Shown: in pieces, positions 1 through 7,201 of the stretch | Layout: the number at the start of each line of letters is the position of its first letter | How positions within the stretch are numbered: the first letter of the stretch is position 1 | Assembly: GCA_031278535.1 (NCBI GenBank) | Contig: JAITKH010000415.1 | Span: forward strand, 1 to 20,255 | Length of the DNA: 20,255 nucleotides | Origin: Planctomycetota bacterium | Lineage (GTDB): Bacteria; Planctomycetota; SZUA-567 | Direction: 5' to 3' | The notes under the pieces: generated by a model | What the model was told of the DNA's origin: nothing | The model's database searches: none | What the model saw: only the letters and a program-made list of their open reading frames with translations | Program-made: the position numbers and the translations under genes

Positions 1-1
1 G

Positions 2-190
2 GCCGGACTGGGCCTTGATCCGGAAGCGCATATCAACGACAATTACCTCGATCTTTGGCAAAACCATCTCGACGCCTTCGGGCAGCCGCGCCGCGACATG
101 GTTTTCGGAGATACGGAAGATTGTCCGGAAAACAAAAATTCCGGCCGCGGTCCGTTGCCGCCGGAGCCCGATAGGGAAAGACGAATATGA
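2..190 (+). CDS. 3' end of an unrecognised protein gene (partial)
   Basis: An open frame enters from the left edge and ends at a TGA that overlaps the ATG of the thiC-like gene (ATGA), so the two are probably translationally coupled. About 62 residues are visible. They include a stretch reading DPEAHINDNYLDLWQNHLDA, then a proline-, glutamate- and arginine-rich end (PLPPEPDRERRI). Codon use is GC-rich at third positions, like the neighbouring genes, and the overlap supports a real reading frame. I do not recognise the family. There is no visible metal-binding motif, membrane segment or repeat in the fragment. The coupling suggests co-expression with the downstream radical SAM enzyme but says nothing firm about function. 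Confidence 0.6.
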   Translation, partial: AGLGLDPEAHINDNYLDLWQNHLDAFGQPRRDMVFGDTEDCPENKNSGRGPLPPEPDRERRI

Positions 191-1464
191 CGCTTCTGGA
201 AAAGATCCGCGCCGGACAGGACGATCCGAGGCTTGCCGCCGCGGCCGCGCGGGAAAACCTTTCTGTCGACGTTCTGCGGAAAAGCGTCGCCGAGGGAACG
301 GCGGTGATTCCCTGGGCCGACGGACACGATCTCGGCAGGCCCATTGCCGTCGGCCGGGGTTGCCGGGTGAAGGTAAACGCCAACATCGGCACCAGCCCCG
401 ACCGATCGACGCCGGAGGAGGAATTGGAAAAGCTCCGGGTTGCCCTCGAAGCCGGGGCCGACGCGATGATGGATCTTTCCATCGGCGGGGATATCCGGGA
501 AGTCCGCCGCCGCATCAGGGAGGCCTGCCCGGTGTCGCTGGGAAGCGTCCCCATGTATGAAGCCGCCCACGCCTGTTCACGCCGCCGCCAGCCATTCCGG
601 CGGATGACCGCCGACGACATGCTGGAGGCGGTGCGGCTGCATGTCGAGGACGGGGTGGACTTCGTGACCGTGCATTGCGGCATTACCCGGGCGGCTGTCG
701 AATACGTCCGGCAAAACGGCAGGGTATGCGGCGTCACCAGCCGGGGCGGCTCGCTCCTGGCGCGCTGGATGCGCGACAATGATCGCGAAAACCCGCTATA
801 CGAGCGCTTCGACGAGGTGGTGGACATCTGCAAGTCCCGCGACGTCGCCCTGTCGCTTGGCGACGCCCTCCGGCCCGGCGCCCTGGCCGACGCCGGCGAC
901 CGGGCGCAAATCCATGAACTTTACACCCTGGGGGAACTGGCGCGGCGGGCCCGGGCGCGGGGGGCGCAGGTTTTTATCGAAGGGCCGGGGCACGTCCCCT
1001 TCGATCAGATTCCCGCCCAGATGCGGTTGGAGAAAATCGCCTGCGACAATGCGCCCTTCTATGTGCTCGGCCCCCTGGTGACCGATGTGGCGCCGGGATA
1101 CGATCACCTGGTCGGGGCCATCGGCGGCACCCTGGCCGCCACCTGCGGAGCCGATTTCCTCTGCTATGTGACGCCGGCCGAGCATCTCCGGCTTCCCGAC
1201 GCCGCCGACGTCCGGCAAGGGGTGATCGCCTCCCGCATCGCGGCCCATGCGGCTGACATCGCCAACGGCATTCCCGGGGCGCGGGACTGGGACGACGCCA
1301 TGAGCCGGGCCCGAAAGGCCCGCGACTGGAACAGGCAGTTCGAACTGGCCCTGGACCCGGATTTGGCCCGGCGGAGCCGCGCTTCGGCCCTTCCCGGGAA
1401 TGATGGCGTTTGCTCCATGTGCGGGGAATTCTGTGCGCTCCGGGACGACGACGACCTGTTTTGA
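187..1464 (+). CDS. thiC: Phosphomethylpyrimidine synthase ThiC, short form (or BzaF-type paralogue)
   Basis: The 425-residue protein matches the short ThiC form; the E. coli enzyme is about 200 residues longer. ThiC is a radical SAM enzyme that converts aminoimidazole ribotide to hydroxymethylpyrimidine phosphate for thiamine synthesis in the cytoplasm. Visible family signatures are VKVNANIGTSPD (about residues 62-73), DAMMDLSIGGD, GVTSRGGSL, LSLGDALRPGALADAGD, EGPGHVPFDQIP and GPLVTDVAPGYDH. The C-terminal iron-sulfur motif is CSMCGEFC, with cysteines 409, 412 and 416. The last spacing is three residues, whereas E. coli-type ThiC has CSMCGPKFC with four. BzaF, the 5-hydroxybenzimidazole synthase of anaerobic cobamide synthesis, is a close paralogue and cannot be excluded. 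No other thi or bza gene and no recognisable TPP riboswitch is present. An AGGGA about 12 bases upstream supports the ATG, which overlaps the preceding stop. Confidence 0.88.
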   Translation: MTLLEKIRAGQDDPRLAAAAARENLSVDVLRKSVAEGTAVIPWADGHDLGRPIAVGRGCRVKVNANIGTSPDRSTPEEELEKLRVALEAGADAMMDLSIGGDIREVRRRIREACPVSLGSVPMYEAAHACSRRRQPFRRMTADDMLEAVRLHVEDGVDFVTVHCGITRAAVEYVRQNGRVCGVTSRGGSLLARWMRDNDRENPLYERFDEVVDICKSRDVALSLGDALRPGALADAGDRAQIHELYTLGELARRARARGAQVFIEGPGHVPFDQIPAQMRLEKIACDNAPFYVLGPLVTDVAPGYDHLVGAIGGTLAATCGADFLCYVTPAEHLRLPDAADVRQGVIASRIAAHAADIANGIPGARDWDDAMSRARKARDWNRQFELALDPDLARRSRASALPGNDGVCSMCGEFCALRDDDDLF

Positions 1465-1681
1465 TCCTTTCCGGCGCATCCTGCCCTTGCCGGTACTATG
1501 GCCATGTCTGTAAAATTCCCATTTTCTGTTTTTGCTTTTCTTCAACAGTCTACAAAAGAAGCGGCAGCGACATATGGCGCGGGAATGGCGTATAAATGAA
1601 TTAACGTTATGAGGGGCGACTTTTTCAAGAAAAGCGGATAACTCGCCGTTCCGTTTCGGCATTTCGCGGGGGAAGGTCATC
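1465..1681. other. Intergenic gap between thiC-like gene and DUF4340-like gene
   Basis: The gap of 217 bases is AT-richer than its flanks. It holds a weak candidate promoter (listed separately) and a purine-rich GGGGGAAGG just before the next ATG. I see no clear intrinsic terminator for the thiC-like gene and no RNA gene. Confidence 0.5.
1567..1596 (+). promoter_or_regulatory. Candidate sigma-70 promoter for the DUF4340-like gene
   Basis: GCGACA and TATAAA are separated by 18 bases, 85 bases before the ATG at 1682. The -10 is good and the -35 matches only four of six consensus positions, so this is a weak call. Confidence 0.3.
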
Positions 1682-2878
1682 ATGCGGGCGAAAATGGCTG
1701 TATTCCTGGTGATGGCCGGGCTGGTTCTGGCGCAAATTGTCTATAGTTTCAGGCAAAAACAGGCGGCTTCGGGTCCGGCAGCCGACATTCCGGCGTCGCC
1801 GCCGGCGACGACGAACAAGGAATCCGAAGGCGCGGAACCGGCAATCGCGGCGACTGCCTCCCCGTCCCTCTTCCCCGGCGCCATCGTTTCGGCCGGGCGA
1901 GGCGAAAACGCCGCGGCGCCGGAATCCGGCCCGCCGGTCCTGGGCGCGGAAACAGAAAGCCAGGCCGCCGACATTTCTGGGCCGGAAGACGCGCCCGGGG
2001 CAATGGTTTCCCTCCCGCTGCCGGGCCTGACGGCGGAATCCGTGGCCGCCCTGGTCATCTCCGATCCGGACAACGCCGTTCGAACCGTTCTCCGCCGCGA
2101 TCCCGGCGGCTGGCGCATCGCCTCCCTCGGCAACGCCAGGGCGGACGGGAGAAAGGTGGCGGCGGTTCTCGACAGGCTGCTCCTGGGCAATCGCTTTTCG
2201 GCAGAAGGGGATGCGGGCGAAACCGGCCTGGATGCCGGGTTTGAAATAACCCTTCTCAACGCCTCCGGCAATGCGCTGTGCGGCTTGCGAATCGGTCTCA
2301 GGCCTGTCGGAACCTATGGCGCCGTCTTCGCCCGCGCAATCGATTCCGGCGGCGAGGGACCGATCTTCCGGTTGGCGGCCGACATTCGGGGAGATCTCGA
2401 TCTCTGGCGAAACCTTCCCGGCGAGATGCCGGACAGCCGATCCTGGCTTCCCGCCCGCCCGCTCGCCTTCGTTCCGTCCGCGGCGGCGGAAATTGCGGCG
2501 GTCTTTTCAGGAAACAAAATCATACTGGAAAAGGATGCGGGCGGCGGGTGGCGGCGCGACGGCGAGAAAGGAGATGATCGGGACGGGGAAGTTCTCTTCG
2601 CCTGGCTTGCCGATCTGGCGCGCTTCCGTACCGCCGGCATGCTGGCGGACGACGGGATGCCGGCGGGAACGGAGGCGTTTCTCGCCCTGCGCCTGGCCGA
2701 TACCAAACAAACGAGGCTGGAATTTTTTTCCGCCGTTTCCGGCCCCAATCATCTGGCGCGCTCTTCTTCGTCGCCGGGGCTTGTGCATGTCGTTCCGGCT
2801 TGGCGGGTGGAGCGCTCGCTCCGGATTCTGGAAGGGATACTCGGCCGCTGGTCTGGCGCGGCCGGGAATACTCCCTAA
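1682..2878 (+). CDS. Membrane-anchored DUF4340-like protein
   Basis: The 398-residue protein starts with a short basic end and one hydrophobic helix (about residues 5-22), which is an uncleaved anchor or a signal peptide. Residues 27-115 are a low-complexity linker rich in alanine, proline, serine and glutamate. The rest looks like two units of the DUF4340 type. The first (about 118-240) has the pattern VAALVISDPDNAVRTVLRR-GGWRIAS-ARADGRKVAAVLDRLL. The second (about 258-385) has EIAAVFSGNKIILEKDAGGGWRRDG followed by FAWLADLARFRTAGML. DUF4340 proteins often accompany GldG-like ABC-transporter accessory proteins, but no such partner is in this window. The likely position is facing the periplasm, tethered to the inner membrane. 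The start has GGGGGAAGG seven bases upstream. Family assignment rests on repeat pattern and fold-like periodicity rather than a catalytic motif. Confidence 0.7.
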   Translation: MRAKMAVFLVMAGLVLAQIVYSFRQKQAASGPAADIPASPPATTNKESEGAEPAIAATASPSLFPGAIVSAGRGENAAAPESGPPVLGAETESQAADISGPEDAPGAMVSLPLPGLTAESVAALVISDPDNAVRTVLRRDPGGWRIASLGNARADGRKVAAVLDRLLLGNRFSAEGDAGETGLDAGFEITLLNASGNALCGLRIGLRPVGTYGAVFARAIDSGGEGPIFRLAADIRGDLDLWRNLPGEMPDSRSWLPARPLAFVPSAAAEIAAVFSGNKIILEKDAGGGWRRDGEKGDDRDGEVLFAWLADLARFRTAGMLADDGMPAGTEAFLALRLADTKQTRLEFFSAVSGPNHLARSSSSPGLVHVVPAWRVERSLRILEGILGRWSGAAGNTP

Positions 2879-2952
2879 TACCATTTTCCTTTGATTTCGT
2901 CTGATAATAGTTGATAACGGTCTCGTCGGTTTCCCTTTTGAATCGCCCTCTG

Positions 2953-2976
2953 GATTCCCGCGTTCGCGGAAATGAC
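2953..2976. repeat. Small palindromic repeat, dRS3/NEMIS-like
   Basis: The segment begins GATTCCCGCG and ends CGCGGAAATGAC, an imperfect inverted repeat with a TT centre. It resembles the widespread short intergenic repeat of the form ATTCCCGC...GCGGGAATGAC. Translated on the minus strand it gives FPRTRES, a familiar spurious peptide of that repeat family. Only one clear copy is in the window. Confidence 0.5.
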
Positions 2977-3121
2977 GTTTTTGCCGCGGGCGAATTGGGC
3001 GACCCGCGACATGCAGGCTGAACGGAGTACGAAAATCGGTCAGGATTACCGGCCGCGTCAGCCTTCACCAGTCCGGGGTCCAGGCAGAATTTGGTGCCGT
3101 CGTGAAGCGGGGAGGCCTTCC

Positions 3122-3317
3122 TTTCCGGTCCCGGCGAGCATCGGTTCGATTACGCGTTGTACTCTCGGCCCCTTCAGCCGTTCCAGGAGCAAGTCGATAT
3201 GGGTGTCCCGCCGCTTCATCAGGGCGTCGGCCGCGCTGTCAACGTGGCTTGCGCTTATGGGAAGCGGATCATTGCCTTGCAAATCCTTTTCCACCGCCTG
3301 CCGGTGATTCGCCCTGG
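3122..3317 (-). pseudogene. Possible remnant of a protein gene
   Basis: Read on the minus strand, this stretch gives about 64 residues with a protein-like composition: an acidic-basic alternation with ADALMKRRDTHIDLLLERL, then a basic segment ending MLAGTGK. Codon choice (CTG, GAC, GCC, CGG) resembles the real genes here. No start codon with a ribosome-binding site precedes it, the frame runs on through repeat R2 on its upstream side, and codon use looks random after about 3122. I do not recognise the family. A chance open frame in GC-rich DNA is the main alternative. Confidence 0.22.
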
Positions 3318-3395
3318 AAGGATATGTACTGTCGGCGGCGTGAAATTGTGATTTCGCTCCGAGGGAATTGTTTTCACAATTCCACCCGGCGACGT
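3311..3395 (-). repeat. Repeat R2, copy 1
   Basis: On the minus strand this reads GGAATTGTGAAAAC, a variable centre, GCGAAATCACAATTTCA, then GCCGCCG and CATATCCTT. The same blocks in the same order occur on the plus strand at 9308-9383. AATTGTGA and TCACAATT form an inverted repeat in both copies. This copy can also fold a perfect 8-bp hairpin at 3364-3383 (GGAATTGT and ACAATTCC around TTTC on the plus strand). It lies in non-coding DNA. Confidence 0.65.
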
Positions 3396-3611
3396 ATAAC
3401 GGCAAAGGAAAACCAACCTGGATTGTGCGCGGAATCGCCAGCCGTTTCCCAAAACAGGCGGCTGCCAACCGGCTTCCAAAAATGCGTTGCTCCGGTTTCG
3501 AATTTCACAGCCTTATGCTGTTTCAGCCGCCGAATACTTCGCCGGGCACCGACACGCCGCCATCACTCCCTCTTCAAGAGAATGAAATGACCAGGCGGTA
3601 TCCGAATCTTC

Positions 3612-3639
3612 TTGCATTGTTTTCAAAAAAACGAACAAT
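3612..3639 (+). promoter_or_regulatory. Weak candidate promoter for the RNase E/G operon
   Basis: TTGCAT and AACAAT are 16 bases apart, about 83 bases before the chosen rng start. Both boxes are partial matches; no better candidate is visible nearby. Confidence 0.28.
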
Positions 3640-3650
3640 AGTGTCTTTTT

Positions 3651-3666
3651 CGGCGCTCCGGCGCCG
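3651..3666 (+). promoter_or_regulatory. GC-rich hairpin in the rng leader
   Basis: CGGCGC and GCGCCG pair perfectly around the tetraloop TCCG. A T-tract precedes rather than follows it, so it is not a plus-strand terminator. It sits 55 bases before the rng start. A second weak inverted repeat (CCCG...CGGG, 3677-3700) lies between it and the gene. In enterobacteria RNase E controls its own mRNA through leader hairpins, so autoregulation is possible here but is inference. Confidence 0.4.
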
Positions 3667-3721
3667 TTGCATATGAAATTCCCGTCTTCGCGGAAGCCGG
3701 CGGGTATTTTTATGTGTACCC

Positions 3722-5332
3722 ATGGGAGAAGCGATTTTGGTGCGCAGAAGAAAAGCAAAGGAACAGGAAGCCGTCGGCGACGGCTTGCCGGGGGTGTCCC
3801 TTTCCGATCCGGGAACGCCGTCGCGGCGGATGTTGATGAATGTACTTGATTCGGAACAGATGCGGGTCGCTCTCGCCGGGCCGGAAGGTCTGGAGGAATT
3901 GTACATCGAACGCGCCGACAATGGCTTTGCCCACGGAAATGTGTACAAGGGGAAAGTCGAGAATATTGAACCCACCCTTCAGGCCGCCTTCGTGGATATC
4001 GGCGGCGAGAAGAACGGCTTTCTCCATGTTTCCGATGTCATCCCCCCCTTCGGCGGCTACGACGGCGTGCTGAAACGCCGTAAACGCAAGGAAAAAAAGC
4101 CGGAGGGGCGGCCGACCATCGGGGACATGCTGTACAAGGGACAGGAGGTCCTGGTCCAGATAACCCGGGAACAGTTGGCGCACAAGGGGCCGAGCCTTAC
4201 CACATACATCTCCCTGCCCGGCCGCTACCTGGTGCTGATGCCTTCTGTGGCGAAGCGGGGGGTGAGCAAGAAGATTACCAACGAGCGCGAACGCCAGAAT
4301 CTCAAGGCTGTCCTGGACCAGCTGGAGCCGCCGCGCGACATGGGGTTCATCATCCGTACCGCCGGCATGGGCCGGGGAAGGGAAGAATTGCAGAAAGATT
4401 TGCAATGCCTGACCCGACTGTGGGACGCCATTCGGGAAAGGGCGAAGAAAGACAGGCCGCCGGTCGCGCTGTACCGGGAGTCGGAATTGGTTGTCAGGGC
4501 CATCCGCGACTTCGTGGACGACGACGTGGACGAGATCGTCATTGACGGCGAAACGGCTTTTGCCCAGGCGCACGGCTTTCTCGACGCTTTCATGCCGGAG
4601 TTTACCAATCGCCTTTTCCTGTACCGGGAGGCGATTCCCATCTTCGATCGGTACGGAGTCGAAGAGGCGATTGGCCGCACTTTCGATCGTTCCGTGCGCC
4701 TGCATTCCGGAGGCGAGATCGTCATCGAGCAGACCGAGGCATTGGTCGCCATCGACGTCAACACCAGCCGTTTCCGCAAGGGCGACTCGACTCGCGAGAC
4801 CATTCTTGCCATCAATAAGGAAGCGGCGGTCGAGGTGGCGAGGCAGTTGCGGCTCCGCGATCTCGGGGGCTTGGTGATGATCGACTTTATCGACATGAAG
4901 GGCGCCCAGGATCGCAAGGCGGTGGAGGACGCCTTCCGCCAGGCGATTCGAAGGGATCGGGCCCGCACCGCCGTTCTGCCCATCAGCCAGCTCGGGGTCA
5001 TGGAGATGACGCGGCAGCGCGTCCGCCAAAGCGTGAAAAAGACGCTGTACTCTCCCTGCCCCTGCTGCGACGGCACCGGCATTCGAAAATCCCTCGACAT
5101 CCTGGGGCTGGAGATACTCCGCAAGACGCGCGCTTTCATGGATGATCGCGATTCCGGATCGCTGGCTGTACGCGTTCATCCGGATGTGGCGCTGCCTCTG
5201 GCAAATGCCAAGCGGGCGGCTCTGGCCGCCATGGAGGTGGAGAGGGGCGTGTCCGTGTCCCTGATGGCCGATCCGTCCGTTGCCTATGGCGAGGTCGGGT
5301 TCACTTGGATGGAAGAACAGTACGGTTCCTGA
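3722..5332 (+). CDS. rng: Ribonuclease E/G
   Basis: The 536-residue protein has the full catalytic region of the RNase E/G family and lacks the long RNase E scaffold tail, so its length fits RNase G. This endonuclease cleaves AU-rich single-stranded RNA during rRNA maturation and mRNA decay. The core begins at LEELYIERADNGFAHGNVYKGKV, leading into an S1 domain (about residues 70-160) that carries a lysine/arginine-rich insertion (KRRKRKEKK). Catalytic metal ligands are expected at the Asp of VAIDVNTSRF (about 346) and of MIDFIDM (about 386). The zinc-link motif is CPCCDGTG (about 445). The first 36 residues are an unusual extension: the homologous start looks like Met37 (MLMNVLDSEQMRVAL). Neither ATG has a convincing ribosome-binding site, so 3830 is a real alternative start. 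It is the first gene of the six-gene operon. Confidence 0.93.
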   Translation: MGEAILVRRRKAKEQEAVGDGLPGVSLSDPGTPSRRMLMNVLDSEQMRVALAGPEGLEELYIERADNGFAHGNVYKGKVENIEPTLQAAFVDIGGEKNGFLHVSDVIPPFGGYDGVLKRRKRKEKKPEGRPTIGDMLYKGQEVLVQITREQLAHKGPSLTTYISLPGRYLVLMPSVAKRGVSKKITNERERQNLKAVLDQLEPPRDMGFIIRTAGMGRGREELQKDLQCLTRLWDAIRERAKKDRPPVALYRESELVVRAIRDFVDDDVDEIVIDGETAFAQAHGFLDAFMPEFTNRLFLYREAIPIFDRYGVEEAIGRTFDRSVRLHSGGEIVIEQTEALVAIDVNTSRFRKGDSTRETILAINKEAAVEVARQLRLRDLGGLVMIDFIDMKGAQDRKAVEDAFRQAIRRDRARTAVLPISQLGVMEMTRQRVRQSVKKTLYSPCPCCDGTGIRKSLDILGLEILRKTRAFMDDRDSGSLAVRVHPDVALPLANAKRAALAAMEVERGVSVSLMADPSVAYGEVGFTWMEEQYGS

Positions 5333-5362
5333 CCCGGCCGGACCAGGCGGAACGGAGTCGGC

Positions 5363-5848
5363 GTGAACGACATGGATATTGCCATCCGCCGGGCCCGGCT
5401 GCCCGACGTGGGGCCGATACTCGAACTGACCCGCGATTTCGGCCGGGAGGGGGTGATGCTTCCGCTTTCCATCGGCGACACGGTGGAAAGGATCCGGAAC
5501 TTTCTCCTGGCCCGAACGCCGGACGGACGGCTGATCGGCTGCGTGGCTGTCGATCCGGCCTGGGAGCGGCTGATGGAGATACGCTCGCTGGCGGTGGCGC
5601 GGGAATCCCAGCGTCGGGGAGTGGGGCGCCGCCTGATGCTGGCGGCCTTGGACGATGCCCGCGAGTTTGGCGCGGAGGAGGTGTTCAGCCTCACCTATGT
5701 GCCGGACTTCTTTCGCCGCTTCGGCTTCGAGCGGACGGATCGGAACGCGCTTCCGCACAAGATCTGGCTGGCGTGCGTCAAATGCCCGAAATTTTCCGAC
5801 TGCGACGAAACCGCGGTGATAGCGAACCTGGCCGCGGGGCGGGAATGA
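5363..5848 (+). CDS. GNAT acetyltransferase, N-acetylglutamate synthase-like
   Basis: The 161-residue protein is a single GNAT domain. It starts IAIRRARLPDVGPILEL. The acetyl-CoA-binding motif A is SLAVARESQRRGVGRRLM, close to the Q/RxxGxG/A consensus. The segment VFSLTYVPDFFRRFGFERTD corresponds to motif B and the FFxRxGF signature of the ArgA-like GNAT group. The end carries CVKCPKFSDCDETAV, a conserved cysteine-containing tail of that same group. ArgA-like domains make N-acetylglutamate, but with no arginine gene nearby the substrate is uncertain. The GTG start at 5363 has GGAG six bases upstream; ATG 5372 is an alternative. It begins 30 bases after rng ends and 16 bases before the PSP1 gene, so it belongs to the operon. 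Confidence 0.82.
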   Translation: MNDMDIAIRRARLPDVGPILELTRDFGREGVMLPLSIGDTVERIRNFLLARTPDGRLIGCVAVDPAWERLMEIRSLAVARESQRRGVGRRLMLAALDDAREFGAEEVFSLTYVPDFFRRFGFERTDRNALPHKIWLACVKCPKFSDCDETAVIANLAAGRE

Positions 5849-5864
5849 ACGGAGGCAGGCACGA

Positions 5865-6788
5865 ATGCCCAACTATGCCGCGACGGTCCGCTACGGACTG
5901 ATGGCCGTTACCGAGCGTTTCGCAGTCGAGACGGACGAATACCGCATCGGCGACGACGTCATTGTCCGCACCGCCCGGGGAATAGACTACGGCGAGGTGA
6001 TGTCGCGGCCGGTTCCGCCCGCCGACGGCGCCGAAACGCAGGGCGAACTCCTCCGTCCCGCCAACGGGACGGATCGGAAGATCATAGCCCATATCCGCGA
6101 GGCGCGCGAACCCGAAGAGTTCGCCACCTGCGTCGAATGCATCAAGGCTCGGCAGCTTCCCATGCGCCTGGTGGGGGTGGACCACCTGTTCTCGGGCGAG
6201 AAAATCATTTTCTATTTCCTGGCCGACAACCGCGTCGATTTCCGCGAGCTGGTGAAGGATCTGGCCCGCCGCTACCGGACCCGCATCGAAATGCGCCAAA
6301 TCGGCGTGCGGGACGAGGCTCGCCTTCTTGCCGATTACGAGCATTGCGGCCGGGAACTTTGCTGCCGCACCTTTATCAGGAACATCGAGCCTGTCACCAT
6401 GCGCATGGCGAAGATGCAGAAGACCACCCTCGATCCGTCGAAGATTTCCGGCCACTGCGGACGCCTGATGTGCTGCCTCCGTTTCGAAGACAGCGTCTAT
6501 TCGTCCCTTCAGGCAGACATGCCGGGCCGGGGAGCGCTGTGCGTCACGGACAACTTCACGGGGGAAGTGGTGGCGACGGACGTTCTCCGCCGCCTTGTCA
6601 CCCTCTCCATCCCCGATGCCGGGCAGGAAACGGTGTCGCTTGACGACATCCGGGAAATTCGGGGGAGGCGCGGCGGCCGGCCGGGGAACGCCCAGCGCCG
6701 GAACGGGAACAACGGCGGCGGCCGGGCGGCGGCCGGCGCTTCCGAAGCGGACGCGGCCGGGGAGAGGGATGAGGCGGACGACAGGTGA
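5865..6788 (+). CDS. PSP1-domain protein, RicT (YaaT)-like
   Basis: The 307-residue protein has a PSP1 C-terminal domain (about residues 55-145) followed by the cysteine pattern typical of RicT: CGRELCC (C161, C166, C167) and HCGRLMCC (C198, C203, C204). In Bacillus subtilis RicT works with RicA and RicF as an iron-sulfur-containing complex that directs RNase Y to process certain mRNAs. Here it lies in an operon with an RNase E/G instead. The last 40 residues are rich in arginine, glycine and asparagine (RRGGRPGN, RRNGNNGGG) then acidic, resembling a disordered RNA-binding tail. GGAGG eleven bases upstream supports the ATG. The stop overlaps the GTG start of the next gene. No RicA or RicF homologue is visible in the window. 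Confidence 0.9.
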   Translation: MPNYAATVRYGLMAVTERFAVETDEYRIGDDVIVRTARGIDYGEVMSRPVPPADGAETQGELLRPANGTDRKIIAHIREAREPEEFATCVECIKARQLPMRLVGVDHLFSGEKIIFYFLADNRVDFRELVKDLARRYRTRIEMRQIGVRDEARLLADYEHCGRELCCRTFIRNIEPVTMRMAKMQKTTLDPSKISGHCGRLMCCLRFEDSVYSSLQADMPGRGALCVTDNFTGEVVATDVLRRLVTLSIPDAGQETVSLDDIREIRGRRGGRPGNAQRRNGNNGGGRAAAGASEADAAGERDEADDR

Positions 6789-7201
6789 CGCCGGATCAGA
6801 TGCGTGAACGGATAGAATACATTGCGGTTCGGGACGGACGGTACGCGCCCGCCGCCTTTTTCTTCATCAACGACGTGGTGACGGCGGCGGTGAAATGGCT
6901 AAAGTCGGGCGAAATGAGCCCCAACGATCCGGCTGCCCTGAACGGCAGGGCCGGCTCCCATATCAGTTGCCGCGAACTTCTCGAGGCGATGCGCCGGATG
7001 GCCAGGGAACGCTGGGGCTGCCTCGCCCGGCTGGTGCTGGAAAACTGGGGAGTGGCCTCCACCGACGATGTCGGGGAAATCGTCTTCATGATGGTCGAAG
7101 ACGAGGAACTGCAATGGCAGCGCCGCGAATGCGACACCAGGGAGGAATTCCGGGAGGGATACGATTTCAAGGCGACTTTCGACGCCTGGGGCGACGACTG
7201 A
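6785..7201 (+). CDS. Minf_1886 family protein
   Basis: The 138-residue protein reads as a member of the Minf_1886 family, named from Methylacidiphilum and common in Planctomycetota and Verrucomicrobiota. Matching features are the N-terminal RIEYIAVRDGRYAPAAFFFINDVV, the central HISCRELLEAMRRMARERWG, and the acidic-aromatic end LQWQRRECDTREEFREGYDFKATF. The family has no established biochemical role. There is no signal peptide or membrane segment, so a cytoplasmic location is likely. The GTG start overlaps the PSP1 stop (GTGA) and the TGA stop overlaps the next ATG (TGATG), so expression is probably coupled to both neighbours. Family recognition is from memory of the conserved ends. Confidence 0.8.
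   Translation: MTPDQMRERIEYIAVRDGRYAPAAFFFINDVVTAAVKWLKSGEMSPNDPAALNGRAGSHISCRELLEAMRRMARERWGCLARLVLENWGVASTDDVGEIVFMMVEDEELQWQRRECDTREEFREGYDFKATFDAWGDD

Larger units (their letters stand above)
2879..3721. other. Long intergenic gap with repeats and a possible gene remnant
   Basis: This 840-base gap has no gene I would call intact. From left to right it holds a small palindromic repeat (2953-2976), a minus-strand stretch with coding-like codon use (3122-3317), one copy of repeat R2 (3311-3395), and the leader of the RNase E/G operon with a GC-rich hairpin (3651-3666). Many open frames exist on both strands because of the base composition, and they are not evidence of genes. Confidence 0.6.

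Noticed and set aside
1..186. TPP riboswitch before thiC
   Set aside because: The upstream bases are coding sequence of another gene and the conserved CUGAGA and ACCUGA elements are absent.
796..1683. Minus-strand open frame opposite the thiC-like gene
   Set aside because: Composition is typical of antisense shadow sequence and the plus strand has clear ThiC motifs.
3710..5872. Very long minus-strand open frame of about 720 codons
   Set aside because: It lies opposite the RNase E/G and GNAT genes, is rich in His, Pro, Arg and Gln as antisense frames of GC-rich genes are, and has no family signature.
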